From assembly GCA_016110215.1 (NCBI GenBank), contig JADWQD010000010.1, forward strand, positions 1,178,001 through 1,242,000: a stretch of 64,000 bases of DNA, read 5' to 3'. Shown piece after piece: positions 22,590-33,110 of this stretch. Below the pieces are notes generated by a model. That model saw only the letters and a program-made list of their open reading frames with translations, ran no database searches and was not told where the DNA came from. Position 1 is the stretch's first letter. Every line of letters begins with the position of its first letter. A program made the translations under genes and the position numbers. This DNA is from Capronia americana. Lineage: Eukaryota; Ascomycota; Eurotiomycetes; Chaetothyriales; Herpotrichiellaceae.

Positions 22590-23913
22590 TCATCCCTTCA
22601 GGCTGTCCCTGTTGCTCTGGCTGCTAGCGCTCATCGTGTTGACCGTCGGCAGGATTGTTTTTGGCTTTGAAGACTCTCGAACTTTGGCCAGCGCATAGAC
22701 GATACCACTGACAAATCCAACGAAGATGGCAGAAACGCTCGGGATGGTGACTGGGGCGTCGAAGAAGATCAAGCCAGACACTGCAATGGGCAGTTTGTTC
22801 AAGGCGCCGACCATTGAATAAGTGGTGGATGATGTGGCTCGCACACACCAGGCTGAGGTGTAAGAGATAAAGATGGAGGATAAGCCAGTAAAGATCATGG
22901 CGCCAATGATTGCGTTCCTCGCGTCGATAGGGAAGTTCTTGGCAATGTTGATAGAAGACCAGTCTTCAACAACCAAGGAAGAAAGCAGGAGGATGGGGAT
23001 GGTGAGAAGATTGTTGTAGAACATTGCTACGCAAGGAATTAGCCTCGTGCTCTCCAACGTGATTCTTGTTCACTCACTGTCAAAGTCCTTGAAGTTGGTA
23101 AGCTTGATCCGTTTGCGCATTCCCAACACATATGCGGCAGTAGACAAGCAGTTGGCAAGCATCCAGATATATCCCGAGTTTAGCGTCGCCAATTGTGCTG
23201 TAGAGGCAGCAGTCGCCGAGCTGTGTGATTCCAAGGCATGCTTGATGTCGGCCCAGGCCGCAATGACGGAGCTGAAAACCATCAAGCCAAAGGAGAAGAG
23301 TGCCATGGAGGAGACGGAGCCGCCAAACCATAGAACTTCACCGTAAGCGATGAGAATTATGGTCAAGTTCTTGAAGATAGTGTACACGGGGATCGACAGA
23401 TAGCGTAGGGCTTTTGTGCTGGTATAAATCATCCCGATCAACAAGAGAGAGATGGGAAACCCTGGCCTCCGTTAGCCGATCTGTCCACGTTCGCGATCGC
23501 CTCCTTTTCTTACATTTCTTTGCCTCGTCTGTTTTGAAATCTCGGTAGGTAATAATACCAGCGGTTTTGCAGGATTGAATCGCCACAACACAAACGATCG
23601 ACTGTCGCACGAGAGGTCAGCTGGGAGTGGACAAATAGGGAGAGATCCTGTCTCAACGTACTTGGACCGCCAGAAGGAAGAAATTCAAGTTGTAGTCGGG
23701 AAACGAGAGAATGTACTTGTTGGCAACGGTCATTAAAATCGATGAAGCGCAGTAGCTGATGACGGGCAGGACGGGGTTGTTCTGCCAGTGTGATGAAGGC
23801 GGATTAAATCTCGGAATTGACGGTTGAGGAGCGTGAGTGAATGTCCTGCCCTGCTTCTCGCCCAGTTCCATCTCGTTCCCTTCGAGGAATCTCTTCTTTT
23901 CCTCTTCAGCCAT
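22590..23913 (-). CDS. vrg4: Golgi GDP-mannose transporter
   Basis: The product is a multispanning Golgi nucleotide-sugar antiporter that imports GDP-mannose for mannosylation of glycoproteins and cell-wall mannan. Four exons (23913-23662, 23601-23514, 23461-23078, 23026-22590) give 386 residues. The start is placed at the ATG of MAEEEKKRFLEG; the frame runs back to a GTG at 23946 but no earlier ATG exists. Diagnostic segments are NPVLPVISYCASSILMTVANKY, FPISLLLIGMIYTSTKALRYL, IPVYTIFKNLTIILIAYGE, FYNNLL and the GALNK nucleotide-sugar motif. About ten membrane spans are visible. Length and motifs match fungal Vrg4/GmtA. Confidence 0.95.
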
Positions 23914-24999
23914 CTCTGCAGGTAGTGACTCGGTTCTGGTTGACACTCTCGACTATGGAGCACAATGCCTGCGGGCGAGTCGGAACGAACGTGGAGGCTG
24001 CAAATAAAGGCGCGCGAGACTCTGTGAGAAGGCGAAGAAGTAGAAGTGGCCGAAAAGTAAGTGGGCAATAGGAAACGAAAATGCCAGGGTGTTGAAGGTG
24101 GATGCAAGTTTTGGTGGACGTTGGGATTTAATTGCACCGCCTGGAAAGGGGACAGAAAAAGGGGACAGCGACGCGCAACGTGAAGGTTTCGCAGCTCCGA
24201 AGTGGCTGCGTTTCCATTTGGTGGCTGACGTGCGTCAATCAGTCCCTATGCGGCGCCGATTGGCAAGGCCAGGGGCCCCCGATTATTGTCTGCAGCATGC
24301 CTGAAGAGCCACAGCCCAGCCAAGCCTGCTCACTTGTGTACCACTAGCGACCCGCCATATAATTTCCGATATCTTCGCACTCTCCCCTTTCCTATGTTGC
24401 AAGATCCGTATTGCTATTTCGCTTGTCAAAGTTTGACCATGACTTCGGGAGTTTCAAGATCGCAATTGTTTGGTAAAGTGGCTGATCGCCGGTGCGATTC
24501 TATCCTAAGCCCAACAGGGAGTAAACACTTTTCAAGTCCTTGGACCACCCACTGAGATCCACCTGCATAGACGAACAGCAAAACGTGCCTTCAACTCCAG
24601 TGGACGGCAACATAGAACGGTAGCAACAGAACAATTTCCTCCATAATCAGACAATGAACTCGCTCCCGTCCATGCAAAAAGGCTTCGCGAACCCTCACCA
24701 TGACATTTATCCACGGCACTGTAGACAGCCCGACTTTCCTGAGCATTCTCGCCGGGGACTGGAGTGACGGCTGCTCGATTATTGATTGACCACGCGACGT
24801 TGCCTGCTCCCAGCAGAAACTGCACCGGATGATGAAGACATGAAATGACTTCCAGAGCTCGTGCAGCGCATTGGCCCTTCGATAACCTTCCACGGCGGGG
24901 GAACAGCTTGTAAATTGGGTTACAAACATCCATTGTAATCGAATCTGGCCTTGACAGCTCACCCGGACTCAGAGAGGCGGACAACCATCAAGAGATACG
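23914..24999. other. Intergenic 1.1 kb upstream of vrg4
   Basis: The vrg4 promoter and the plp1 3' flank lie here. Minus-strand frames at 24532-24984 overlap each other in two phases, which argues against either being coding. No gene is called. Confidence 0.45.
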
Positions 25000-25689
25000 T
25001 CAGTCCCAATCGTCGTCTTCGTCTTCCACCGTTTGTTTGCGATCACGGATGCCTCGTCGAGCAGCTTTCCGTCGATCGGGCGCATCGTCGTCCTCATTGC
25101 TCTCGTCGTCGTCGTGTCCCAGGAGAAGCTTCTTCCTCACCACAGTCCAGTCAACTATTGCCTCCTCAAGAGCTCTGGTAACTTCCACACTGCCCTCTTT
25201 ACCATCCCAGCACAAACCCTCGAACCCGGTGATTCTGCCCTTAACAACGCCCTTCACGAAACCAATGACACAAGGTAGGACTCGTACTCCTAGCTTCTCA
25301 ACCACAAAAGGCGCGTGGTTGACATTGATTCTCGCAAAGGCAACATCTCCGTCAGCGTACTCTGCATGCCTTTTTGCAATAGTTTCACAGTGGGAGTCCA
25401 TCGTGCTGCATCTTGCAAAATCTGGGTGAAAGAAGTGAAGGACCGCCCGCTCATGCTCCGTTGTGAAACTGAGCGCCTCGTCGTCGCTCGTCAGGGTGAC
25501 ATAGGCCACCTTGGCTGTATTGAATGCAGTGGTAGTAGCCGCACTGTTGAATTCTTGCATGCGTTGAGCGCGATATGAACTGTTCTCTTCTTCCTCGAGA
25601 GATGCTAAGATTGCATCGGCGTCCTCTTCTTCGGCGTGGGTTTGCGGCTTGGCGGGCTCATGCTCACTGCTGTCGTTTCCCAGCGCCAT
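25000..25689 (-). CDS. plp1: Phosducin-like/thioredoxin-domain protein (Plp1, TXNDC9)
   Basis: A single-exon 229-residue protein of the phosducin-like family, which acts with the CCT chaperonin in folding tubulin and actin. The thioredoxin-like fold spans about residues 60-170, with HFFHPDFARCSTMDSHC, FARINVNHAPFVVEKLGVRVLPCVIGFVKG and the RITGFEGL segment. The usual CxxC redox pair is absent, as is normal for this family. The tail is acidic and ends DEDDDWD. The frame extends upstream through a TTG at 25701, but the first ATG is at 25689. It diverges from rpl25 with a 311-base shared promoter. Confidence 0.92.
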   Translation of the reverse strand: MALGNDSSEHEPAKPQTHAEEEDADAILASLEEEENSSYRAQRMQEFNSAATTTAFNTAKVAYVTLTSDDEALSFTTEHERAVLHFFHPDFARCSTMDSHCETIAKRHAEYADGDVAFARINVNHAPFVVEKLGVRVLPCVIGFVKGVVKGRITGFEGLCWDGKEGSVEVTRALEEAIVDWTVVRKKLLLGHDDDESNEDDDAPDRRKAARRGIRDRKQTVEDEDDDWD

Positions 25690-26000
25690 ATTGGACTGCA
25701 ATTGAGGATGATATATCGAAAGGACTTCAGGAGGCGCTTAACATCGCCCCTGGCTCAGCGACTTAAAGCTTGCATGGAGGGAGAAGCAAACGTCTCCTCA
25801 ATGCCTGTACGAAGTCTCTTGCTTGGAAGGCGAGACTGCGTCTACCTGTGAAATGTCTCACCGGAGGAGGCTTGGCAAACCCAAATCTTGGCATTGTGGA
25901 GCCCACATTCGTCTCTGTCGGAACTGCGACTTTCGAGGCTGGCCAACTTTTCTGACGACCAAACCCCAACGCCAGTTCTCTCAATCGCAAGACAGTAGGG
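25690..26000. promoter_or_regulatory. Shared divergent promoter of plp1 and rpl25
   Basis: Only 311 bases separate the ATG codons of plp1 (minus) and rpl25 (plus), so both promoters must sit here. I do not see an obvious TATA box at a standard position. Confidence 0.5.
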
Positions 26001-26718
26001 ATGGCACCACCGACTCAGAAGCCGAAAGGTACGACAGTTCCGTTTGTTTCACAGATAGCAATGAGAGAGGAAGCAAATCCGGGCGGCACGTCTAGAGTCT
26101 CAATTTGAATGGCCCAATTGCTAGACTCATGGCGGCGGACTCATTTTTTCTTCATCGAGTGGTCAAGTCATTCTTGTTGAACGCGCGCTGACTTTTCCCT
26201 TAAACAGGCGGCAGCTCGAAGCCAAAGAAGCCGAGTGCCAAAGCCAACCAGGCCGCAAAAGCCACCCTCAGAGGCGTAGGTTTTCCGAAGTTGACAACTC
26301 ACTTCAGACGACAAGGTCATCTAACGGTAAAGAATAGGTCAACACCCAGAAAGCGCGCAAAATCCGCACATCCACCACATTCCACAGACCCAAGACGCTC
26401 GTCCTCTCCCGATCACCAAAGTACCCGCGCAAGTCCATTCCTCATGAGACCAGACTCGACCACCATAAGGTGCTCATTCACCCATTGAACACCGAGAGTG
26501 CAATGAAGAAAATTGAGGAACACAACACGCTCGTTTTCATTGTGGACGTCAAGGCCAACAAGCCACAGATCAAGGCGGCGTTGAAGAAGCTCTACGACGT
26601 GGATACCGTCAAGATCAACACCCTGATCAGACCGGATGGCACGAAGAAGGCGTTTGCGAGGTTAACGACGGATGTGGATGCGCTGGACATTGCGGCTACG
26701 AAGTTGTCGATCGTGTAG
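26001..26718 (+). CDS. rpl25: 60S ribosomal protein L25 (uL23, L23a)
   Basis: The product is the large-subunit protein uL23, located at the peptide exit tunnel and involved in docking nascent-chain factors. Exons are 26001-26028, 26208-26275 and 26338-26718, giving 158 residues. The short first exon encodes MAPPTQKPK and the second a Lys/Ala-rich extension ending ATLRG. The third carries the family core RKIRTSTTFHRPKTL, LDHHKVLIHPLNTESAMKKIE and ANKPQIKAALKKLYDV, and ends ATKLSIV. Introns of 179 and 62 nt are in phase. I looked for a C/D snoRNA in the 179-nt intron and did not find boxes. Confidence 0.95.
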
Positions 26719-27222
26719 AGAGGGATTTGTTCGCATGGTTGAGGTCGAGTGTGAGGAGTGACGGAGAGCGTCTGATTGCGTTGGGCCATCGAAGCAATGC
26801 ATGCCTCGAAAAAAAGAACAAAATTCATGGGCACGGTTCTGGCGCGGACAGGACCCAATCTCGACATACAGTAGAAAAAGTCGAGCAGAGAGCCACGCTT
26901 GAGATTCCAGGGACCTCACCTCTCTCCAGATAAAGAGCAGAAATCCCATCATCAAATGTTCTCCGGCACGAGGCTTCCCGACGCCAATGTGGTCTGTGAT
27001 GTTCATGTTCATACAATTGAGCAAAGAGCCAGAATCCCGACTAGATTGCCTTACTCTTCCTAACCCAGCCCGCGTATCTATTGGAAAAATGCAATCGCCG
27101 GCCCTGGGTGTGTCCTATTATTCCGAAGACCGTCCCCGAGTTTATGCATGGTTGTCTCCCTAGCCTTTTGTACACTGTTCTGCGCATTTTTGTGACCCAA
27201 CGACGGTTGACACCGAGCATGG
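26719..27222. other. Convergent intergenic, rpl25 and tim8 3' ends
   Basis: About 500 bases of 3' flanking sequence between two convergent genes. Overlapping frames at 26662-27024 are shadows with no motif. Nothing else is supported. Confidence 0.5.
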
Positions 27223-27589
27223 TTACTGCTGCTGCCTCAACGCCTCCAGATGCTTCAGAATGACGAGGTTCGAATCAAACAGGCGGTTCACGCAGTTTGT
27301 CATGCAACTCTCCTCCTTTCCAGCAAGCTTGCCCGAGGATATCGAGCCCGTGATGCACTTTTTGAAGCACATTTCTGTCAATTCGTGGATTTCTAGAGCA
27401 CCCAAGATGAATCAGTCAGCCAGACAACTCGGAAAGCAAAATCTGATTTGATGGACGAAGGGCATCCATACGTTTCTGGACCTGAGCTTTCTGAGTTTCG
27501 CCCTGGAGGAAGATTTGGAGTTCACGCTTTTCGCGGTCGGAGAGGCGGTTGATGTCCTCAGGGTTGATGTTGATTTCGCCGTCATCCAT
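27223..27589 (-). CDS. tim8: Mitochondrial intermembrane-space chaperone Tim8
   Basis: The product is a small Tim chaperone that, with Tim13, escorts hydrophobic precursors across the mitochondrial intermembrane space. Exons 27589-27472 and 27392-27223 join in phase (79-nt intron) to give 95 residues. Twin CX3C motifs are C48-FKK-C52 and C69-MTN-C73, spaced by 16 residues as in small Tims. The flanking KRELQIFLQGETQKAQVQ and CVNRLFDSNLVILKHLE segments identify Tim8 rather than Tim9, 10 or 13. The gene is convergent with rpl25. Confidence 0.94.
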
Positions 27590-28200
27590 GATGCTCTAGA
27601 TATTTGGAATTGGCGGATAAAGGCTGGGTAGTTGTAGATTCGGAGGTGGTTTGGGTCGGTCCTCGGTGATTGAGAGCGATGAGCTGGGTGGTGTTGGTGG
27701 TACGTAGGGACTCCTTCAACTTCTGGCGGAGCGCATGGCCTTGTCGGCGAGTCGGACCCACGCGCTGCCGCCAAGCTAAGAAAAACCTCCAGGCAGCTCA
27801 CACCGCGTTTAGCCTGGGGTGATGCCGCCGTATACTCACCCCGGGCACGCGACGCACGGTGAGTCTGGTGAATAGTTACCCGTGTCTTACCTGTGTAGCC
27901 CGATCAGCCCCGATCTTTGCCTGCAACGTCGGTACATGTGCTACACGATACCTTACTTCTCCTTATAGTAATCACGTGACCTCGGTTAGTCTTGCCGTGG
28001 CTTTCCATCCGCCAGATGCCAACACTCTTTATCCCGTTGCCTTGTATGCAACAAAGCGCAATTCAAACGGCAGCATATACTATCGACATCGTTTTCAAAA
28101 AAGGCCAAGTTACTGAGATTTTCAACAGCCGGCCTCTCGAGGCTGCACTCTTCTCTCTACACTCGGACCTAATAAAGGAGTCACTCGTATGTGATTCACC
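27590..28200. other. Intergenic, tim8 promoter side
   Basis: About 610 bases between tim8 and the broken HET gene. It includes a single TCACGTGA site (CACGTG at 27973-27978). No gene is supported. Confidence 0.45.
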
Positions 28201-29902
28201 ATGTGGCTCATCAATTGTCGAACCTTCACGTTAGAAGAATTTGTCGACTTCACGAAAGCAAAATATGCCATTTTGTCTCACACTTGGCCGAAAGACGAGG
28301 AAGTCCAGTACAGCGAATTTTCCAACCGTGGAGCAAAGGCGAAACGAGGAGCAAAAAGCCCCTCTGACGAGCACTGAGGTGCGTTCATATTAAGCAAGAA
28401 CAGCCCCCGGGCATCAACGCCCTCAATAGAGAGAGGCGTCCAAATTCACCATTCGATGTCTAGATACTCTTCTTTCCTTGTCTCTCTGAATCAGCCAAAA
28501 CTCTCTCCAGCTTTTGTTTCGGGTTTCTAGCTGTTGTGTCGAAGCTGGGCTGCGCAAGCTGCACATGATTGTCGTCCCTGCTCAGCAATTCTTCAGCGAG
28601 GTGCTCTTGGCAGATTATGATGTTGCAGATCCTGGTGCAGAAATGTCTAAATCGAGGTATTTTACACGAGGCTGGACTCTGCAAGAATTGATCGCCCCTG
28701 CTCGAGTTCAGTTTCATGACAAGTCGTGGAACTTGATTGGAACGAAGGACGTCCTGAGTCAGCAATTATCGCTGATCACAGGCATTGGGCAGGAGATTCT
28801 ACTCGCCTCGAAGCATCGACGTCTGGAACAGATTTTAGATCAAATACCGATTGCGCAACGAATGTCATGGGCTGCCCGGCGAGAGACGACTCGGATAGAA
28901 GATATGGCCTACTGCTTATTCGGTATATTCGGAATCAATCTTCCTACGCTGTACGGGGAAGGCGACCGGGCTTTTCTCCGGCTTCAAGAGGAACTGGTCA
29001 AGAATAGCAATGACTTGTCGCTACTCGCATGGCTATCGCCAAAGCCTGAGCCACCTACTGACATAGATCACTATTGCGGAGTTTTTGCTCAACATCCACG
29101 ACAATTCCAATCTTCAGACAGAACTTCCCTCATCAATAATTTGAAGTTTACACCAGACTTCACATCGACGAATAAGGGGTTGAAAATACAGACTGAGCTC
29201 TATTTTAGTGTCGCTGTTGGTTTGCACATCTTGAACATCAACTGTCAAAACAGCGAACACCCGGAAAAGACGCTCGGAATATATCTAAAGCATCAGGGTG
29301 CTAGTGTTTTCGCCAGGGCAAGGCCTCATCTTTTCGCCTCGATAAAAGATGCCGACTCGGTCACACAGAATCGATCTATCTTTCTTAGCAAGATCATGAT
29401 GCGCAGTGTCGCCGACTCACTGAATACAGTACACGCTTGTTCATTTATGATTCACCAGTTGAATGATTCATATCAGAGCTTCGTGGCAGCGATTCCAGAG
29501 AACCTTTGGGATGGTGCTAATCGTATGTTTATAACGGGTGGTTTGAAGGACTTTGTAGGCTCTTGTGAATACAAGGTCGCTTCAGAGAAACTGAGCAGGT
29601 TCGGAGGCTTTGAGAGAAGCGTCGAAATGTTTCTTGTCATTTTCGGTTACGGCTATGGACTTTCTCCATGGATTCGCGTTCTACCCTTCGATGTGCGCTT
29701 GCACAATGAGATGAAGCATGCAAACTGGAGGAAAGTTGCCCAGGATATGAATCTAAATAATAGCAAATCTCTCGTTATTGGTTGGGAACACGATGCTAGG
29801 CTCAAGAAATCGTGGCGGCGGTATGTTGATGTCCAGCTTGAGCACGGTGTTAAACGCGGTGAACCGGTCTACTCAGTTGGGATTATGTCAAAATTTGACT
29901 GA
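28201..29902 (+). pseudogene. HET-domain gene, disrupted in its first half
   Basis: Intact members of this family are heterokaryon-incompatibility proteins with a HET domain. An ATG at 28201 opens MWLINCRTFTLEEF and the HET motif YAILSHTW, followed by DEEVQYSEF, but the frame stops at 28375-28377. The family continues from FTRGWTLQELIAPA through YCLFGIFGINLPTLYGEGDRAF to DLSLLAWLSP in a second frame ending at 29902. Between them the conserved stretch holding the WIDTCCID block and the helix after it is missing or scrambled: only SSCCVE survives, and the next segment up to LADYD is about six residues shorter than usual. No intron I can place restores it. It could be a truncated expressed protein from the second frame, but decay is more likely. 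Confidence 0.75.
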
Positions 29903-30979
29903 GTATGGCAACAAAAATTCGGTCATTTACCTTCTTAGGTGAAGCATCTTTTGCGCCGGGACTCGGAGAGCAAACTTAGAAGCTTATCTGGAATCGAACA
30001 AAAACATGAGACGAAGCTGGCAAGGGGGCACTGACTCGGCGACGACAAAGAGCATGACATAGGCCCCAAGGAGGCATAAACTTCGCTCATGAAATGGACC
30101 AAGTGTATGATGGATTTTCAAGTATGCCTTCAGTCAGCAGCTCCCTGCATGTCCTTTGTGAGAGGTCTGGGTGACGAATAAACACTGTACGGCGACGACA
30201 GACTTTTTGACCTCAGATCTCATGACATAGCGCATTGTAAACTCCGACCGACTGGTCGTGACCCAAATTGGATCCCATTGTCGTTCTCCACCGGGAGCCA
30301 AAAGTAGAGTCCAAAGGAAGGGGACCTAAAAAGGCTGCTTGACTCAAAACGGTAGGAATAGTTTCGGTGTGCCCTAGCTTGGAGAGATGGTGGTATTTCT
30401 CAGCAGTCATTGTCAGGGAACTGTATATCCGAGCTTGAGAAACCAGTTTGAGCATTTGCTTACTTCGACGCTTGGGCACTTATGAGTAGTATCCTAAGTT
30501 GAGAGCTTGTGTGTAGGACCGACCATCGCCGCTACTATCGACCCAGCCTGGGTGAGCAAAGTCAGCATCACACATTCTTGAGCAGACTATCCTACACGAT
30601 ACTGTGCCAAGCAAATCGGACTCTTCAGCCTTCTTGCGAGTACTATTTACTAACTTGCATCAAGCCGCCTTGCCTGTAAAGCTGAGAAGGAAGGCACAGA
30701 CTCCAGTTACTACGTATTGCGCAACCGCCGAGTGAGCGCACGAGACAGGGTGAGATACTTCTCTGACCGCCTGAGATCGGTGACTAGACAAGTTCATGCG
30801 GACCTAAAGCTCCCGACGTAGGGAGAACATTGCTTTGGCCTGGAATCCTGCTTCGTGCTCGCATTGGTCATCAAATTCCGATGCCTGCCCAGCGTGTGTC
30901 TCGCGGATTCTGACTCCGCGAATGCAAGGGGCATGCTCTCCCATCTCGGCGTCGAGTGTTCTAGAGGTCTCGCAGCATT
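29903..30979. other. Gene-poor stretch after the HET relic
   Basis: About 1.1 kb with no gene I can support. A minus-strand frame at 30213-30479 of 88 codons lacks an ATG at its start and matches nothing I recognise. The region is part of the decaying island between tim8 and the ZIP transporter. Confidence 0.45.
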
Positions 30980-31084
30980 GGCATGGGATTGAAGAAAGTC
31001 AATTGTCGCAACCTCGCCCGGACCTTCATAGTGCTTCGGAGCCGTGGCAGGGTAAGGAATACGAGCAACCACTTGGAAGCCACC
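30980..31084 (-). pseudogene. Relic of an aminoglycoside-phosphotransferase-like gene
   Basis: On the minus strand 35 codons read GGFQVVARIPYPATAPKHY followed by GEVATIDFLQSHA. This matches the N-lobe of fungal phosphotransferase (APH/AIM9-like) kinases, where GFxVVARIPYP is followed by SEVATMDFLRSHG. Sequence on both sides (open frame 31180-30794) does not continue the fold: the VPVPxVxGY segment and the catalytic loop are absent within reach. I infer a gene fragment left by deletion. The match is short, so confidence is moderate. Confidence 0.55.
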
Positions 31085-31504
31085 TGATATGGCAGCCTGG
31101 AATATCCATCTGATTGAAGCGAGGCAGTCGTGATTCCCTGGGGCCTCCCACGCAAATGCTCTTTCGAGTGAAGATAGCACGGTGCGAAGGTATTGTACAA
31201 TGTGATGACGGTGCTATCGACCATCGAGAGAATGTGTGTTCAAGTACTACTTGTCTGGTGCTCGCGAGACCGCAAGCAGAGACCTGGACGAGATTTAGGT
31301 ACTTCCCTTCCATGCTTGAACAAGTATTGTTCGATTTCAGAAGGACCGCCTCTTACTATCCTCCACCACAGCATCCACCCCCATCCTCTATCTTCAGATC
31401 ACCTACGATTCCGACTCAACCCCCGACCATCCGACCGCATGTGCCGCCTCATCTTCTCTACCGAGACGAGCAATCCTGAAGGGCCTAGCGGGACATAGGC
31501 CCGC
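31085..31504. other. Intergenic, ZIP transporter 3' side
   Basis: About 420 bases with a CT-rich part near 31350-31460. No coding signal is supported. Confidence 0.4.
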
Positions 31505-33110
31505 TCAAGCAAACGCACCGACTACAGACATTCCGGCGGCTGTTTGAGGAAAGGGTCAGCGTCCAGGATCGACCACAGAGAAGCGACTGTTCGAACGACT
31601 TACCTCCAAGCAGAACGTAGATGAATGCTGCGACCTTGTCTTTCTTCGTCATGGTCAGTTGAGCTTCTTCGGAGAGAAAGTCCTCCGCTAGCAGATCGAC
31701 TGTTGCTGCATATATCAGGAGACCCGAGGAACTTTGCAACGGTCAGCAGTCTGGATCCATGTCACAGAGGCGGGGGTGGCCTTACAAGGCATTGAACGCG
31801 CCTACTAGAATCAACGCAAAAGCACTCGAGGGATCATACGAATTGCGAGTCAGCAGTCCGATGGCCTGTCCGATCGGACAGGTGAGTCCGAATGCAACGA
31901 CCAGGATCCAGGGCCGGATGGCCTTTTTGGCGTATGGCACCGCCGCGATGCGGGATCCAAGCCCCAGGCCTTCGAAGAACTGATGGAACAAGATCGCGAT
32001 GAGAAGGACCAGAAAGCCATCACTCGTGATTGAGATGGTCATGCCGACGAAGATGGAGTGGAAGAGAATACCACCTTCGAGGAGCGTGATGTTCAAGTTC
32101 ATGCGGCGGAGAGTCGCCTCGTCGGCGAGTGACTCCGAATCCGACACGACGACCGACGAACGGTCGTCAAACGATGAGGTCTCGGCAGGTAGGGCTGCAG
32201 AGCGAGGCGTGACCGCCAGGACCATTGCCTTGAGCTCCTCTCGTTGTCGGATGTATTGAGCATAGAAGACCTGGAACCAAGAAGGCATGTCGGCGAGGTT
32301 GTTGTATTGTTCCATTTCCTCGCGGGACGCTGAGGTAACTTCGTAGGTACTGTGTGGAGATTTGTTAGCGACGCGGTGCTTCCGTCCGCACAACGACTGG
32401 GTCAACGTACTGGGTATAGGCATGGGGCTTTTCGTAGTCGGCATAATCAACGTGCTCTCCACTTCGAGCGGCGGTTCCATATGAGGGGAGAGTGTGGTGC
32501 GAGACGACACCGGGTCGGGCTCCTTGATGGGCCAAAGCCACGGTACCGTGACACATGGGTCCGCCGTGAGAGTGACCACCAACCTTGGCCTTGAGGTACA
32601 TCTCGATGCTGAACAGAGCGAAAAGCGCGGCCATCATGATGACCCCGGGCATGGCTGGATACTGTTCAGTCAGGAGGGGTGGCAGACATGGGTCAGTCAG
32701 GGAAGCGAATGCCGTAGGAATAAGCTATACCCCTCGATCAGTTTGAGTTCTTGTATGGGAAAGTAAAGATTGTACATGAACGAATGCTGTGGCAACCAGG
32801 ACGCCTGTGCCGAAATGTTTGCAGAAGAAGAGGATGCCAGGCGGGATCTTCATCCATCGAATCCTTTTTCCTGCCACCGGGAAGCCAGCTCCTGTCCTTG
32901 ATGTGAGTCTCGCGGCGCGGCGGTCAAATCATAGGGTTGGGTACCTCCGATGCTGAAAGCAAAGACCATGACTAGTTCGCGGCCGTCAGTCTCATCCGTC
33001 TCCAACTTGGGATCGCCGAGGCTCAACTTACAGACAGCAGCAATATGAAGAGGCAGGTCGTAATCATCCTCGTTCAGCCCTCCTCCACCACACTTTGGTC
33101 GTTCGGACAT
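31505..33110 (-). CDS. ZIP-family zinc/iron transporter
   Basis: The product is a membrane transporter that moves Zn2+ or a related divalent metal into the cytosol. Seven exons on the minus strand (33110-33032, 32971-32945, 32891-32776, 32724-32411, 32349-31786, 31731-31604, 31539-31505) give 420 residues with every junction in phase. The start is MSERPKCGGG. The metal-site helices are intact: LLEGGILFHSIFVGMTISI (TM4) and ILFHQFFEGLGLGSRI (TM5). The cytoplasmic loop after TM3 holds a short His motif (GGHSHGGPMCHG). TM8 is followed by a short tail ending VVGAFA. It diverges from a CDF transporter 1.6 kb away. The metal specificity is not certain. Confidence 0.92.

Noticed and set aside
26029..26207. 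Possible snoRNA in the 179-nt rpl25 intron
   Set aside because: No convincing C box (RTGATGA) and D box pair or H/ACA layout can be seen.
30213..30479. 88-codon minus frame ending SVGVYNALCHEI
   Set aside because: It opens at a GTG, has no recognised family and lies in a decaying region.
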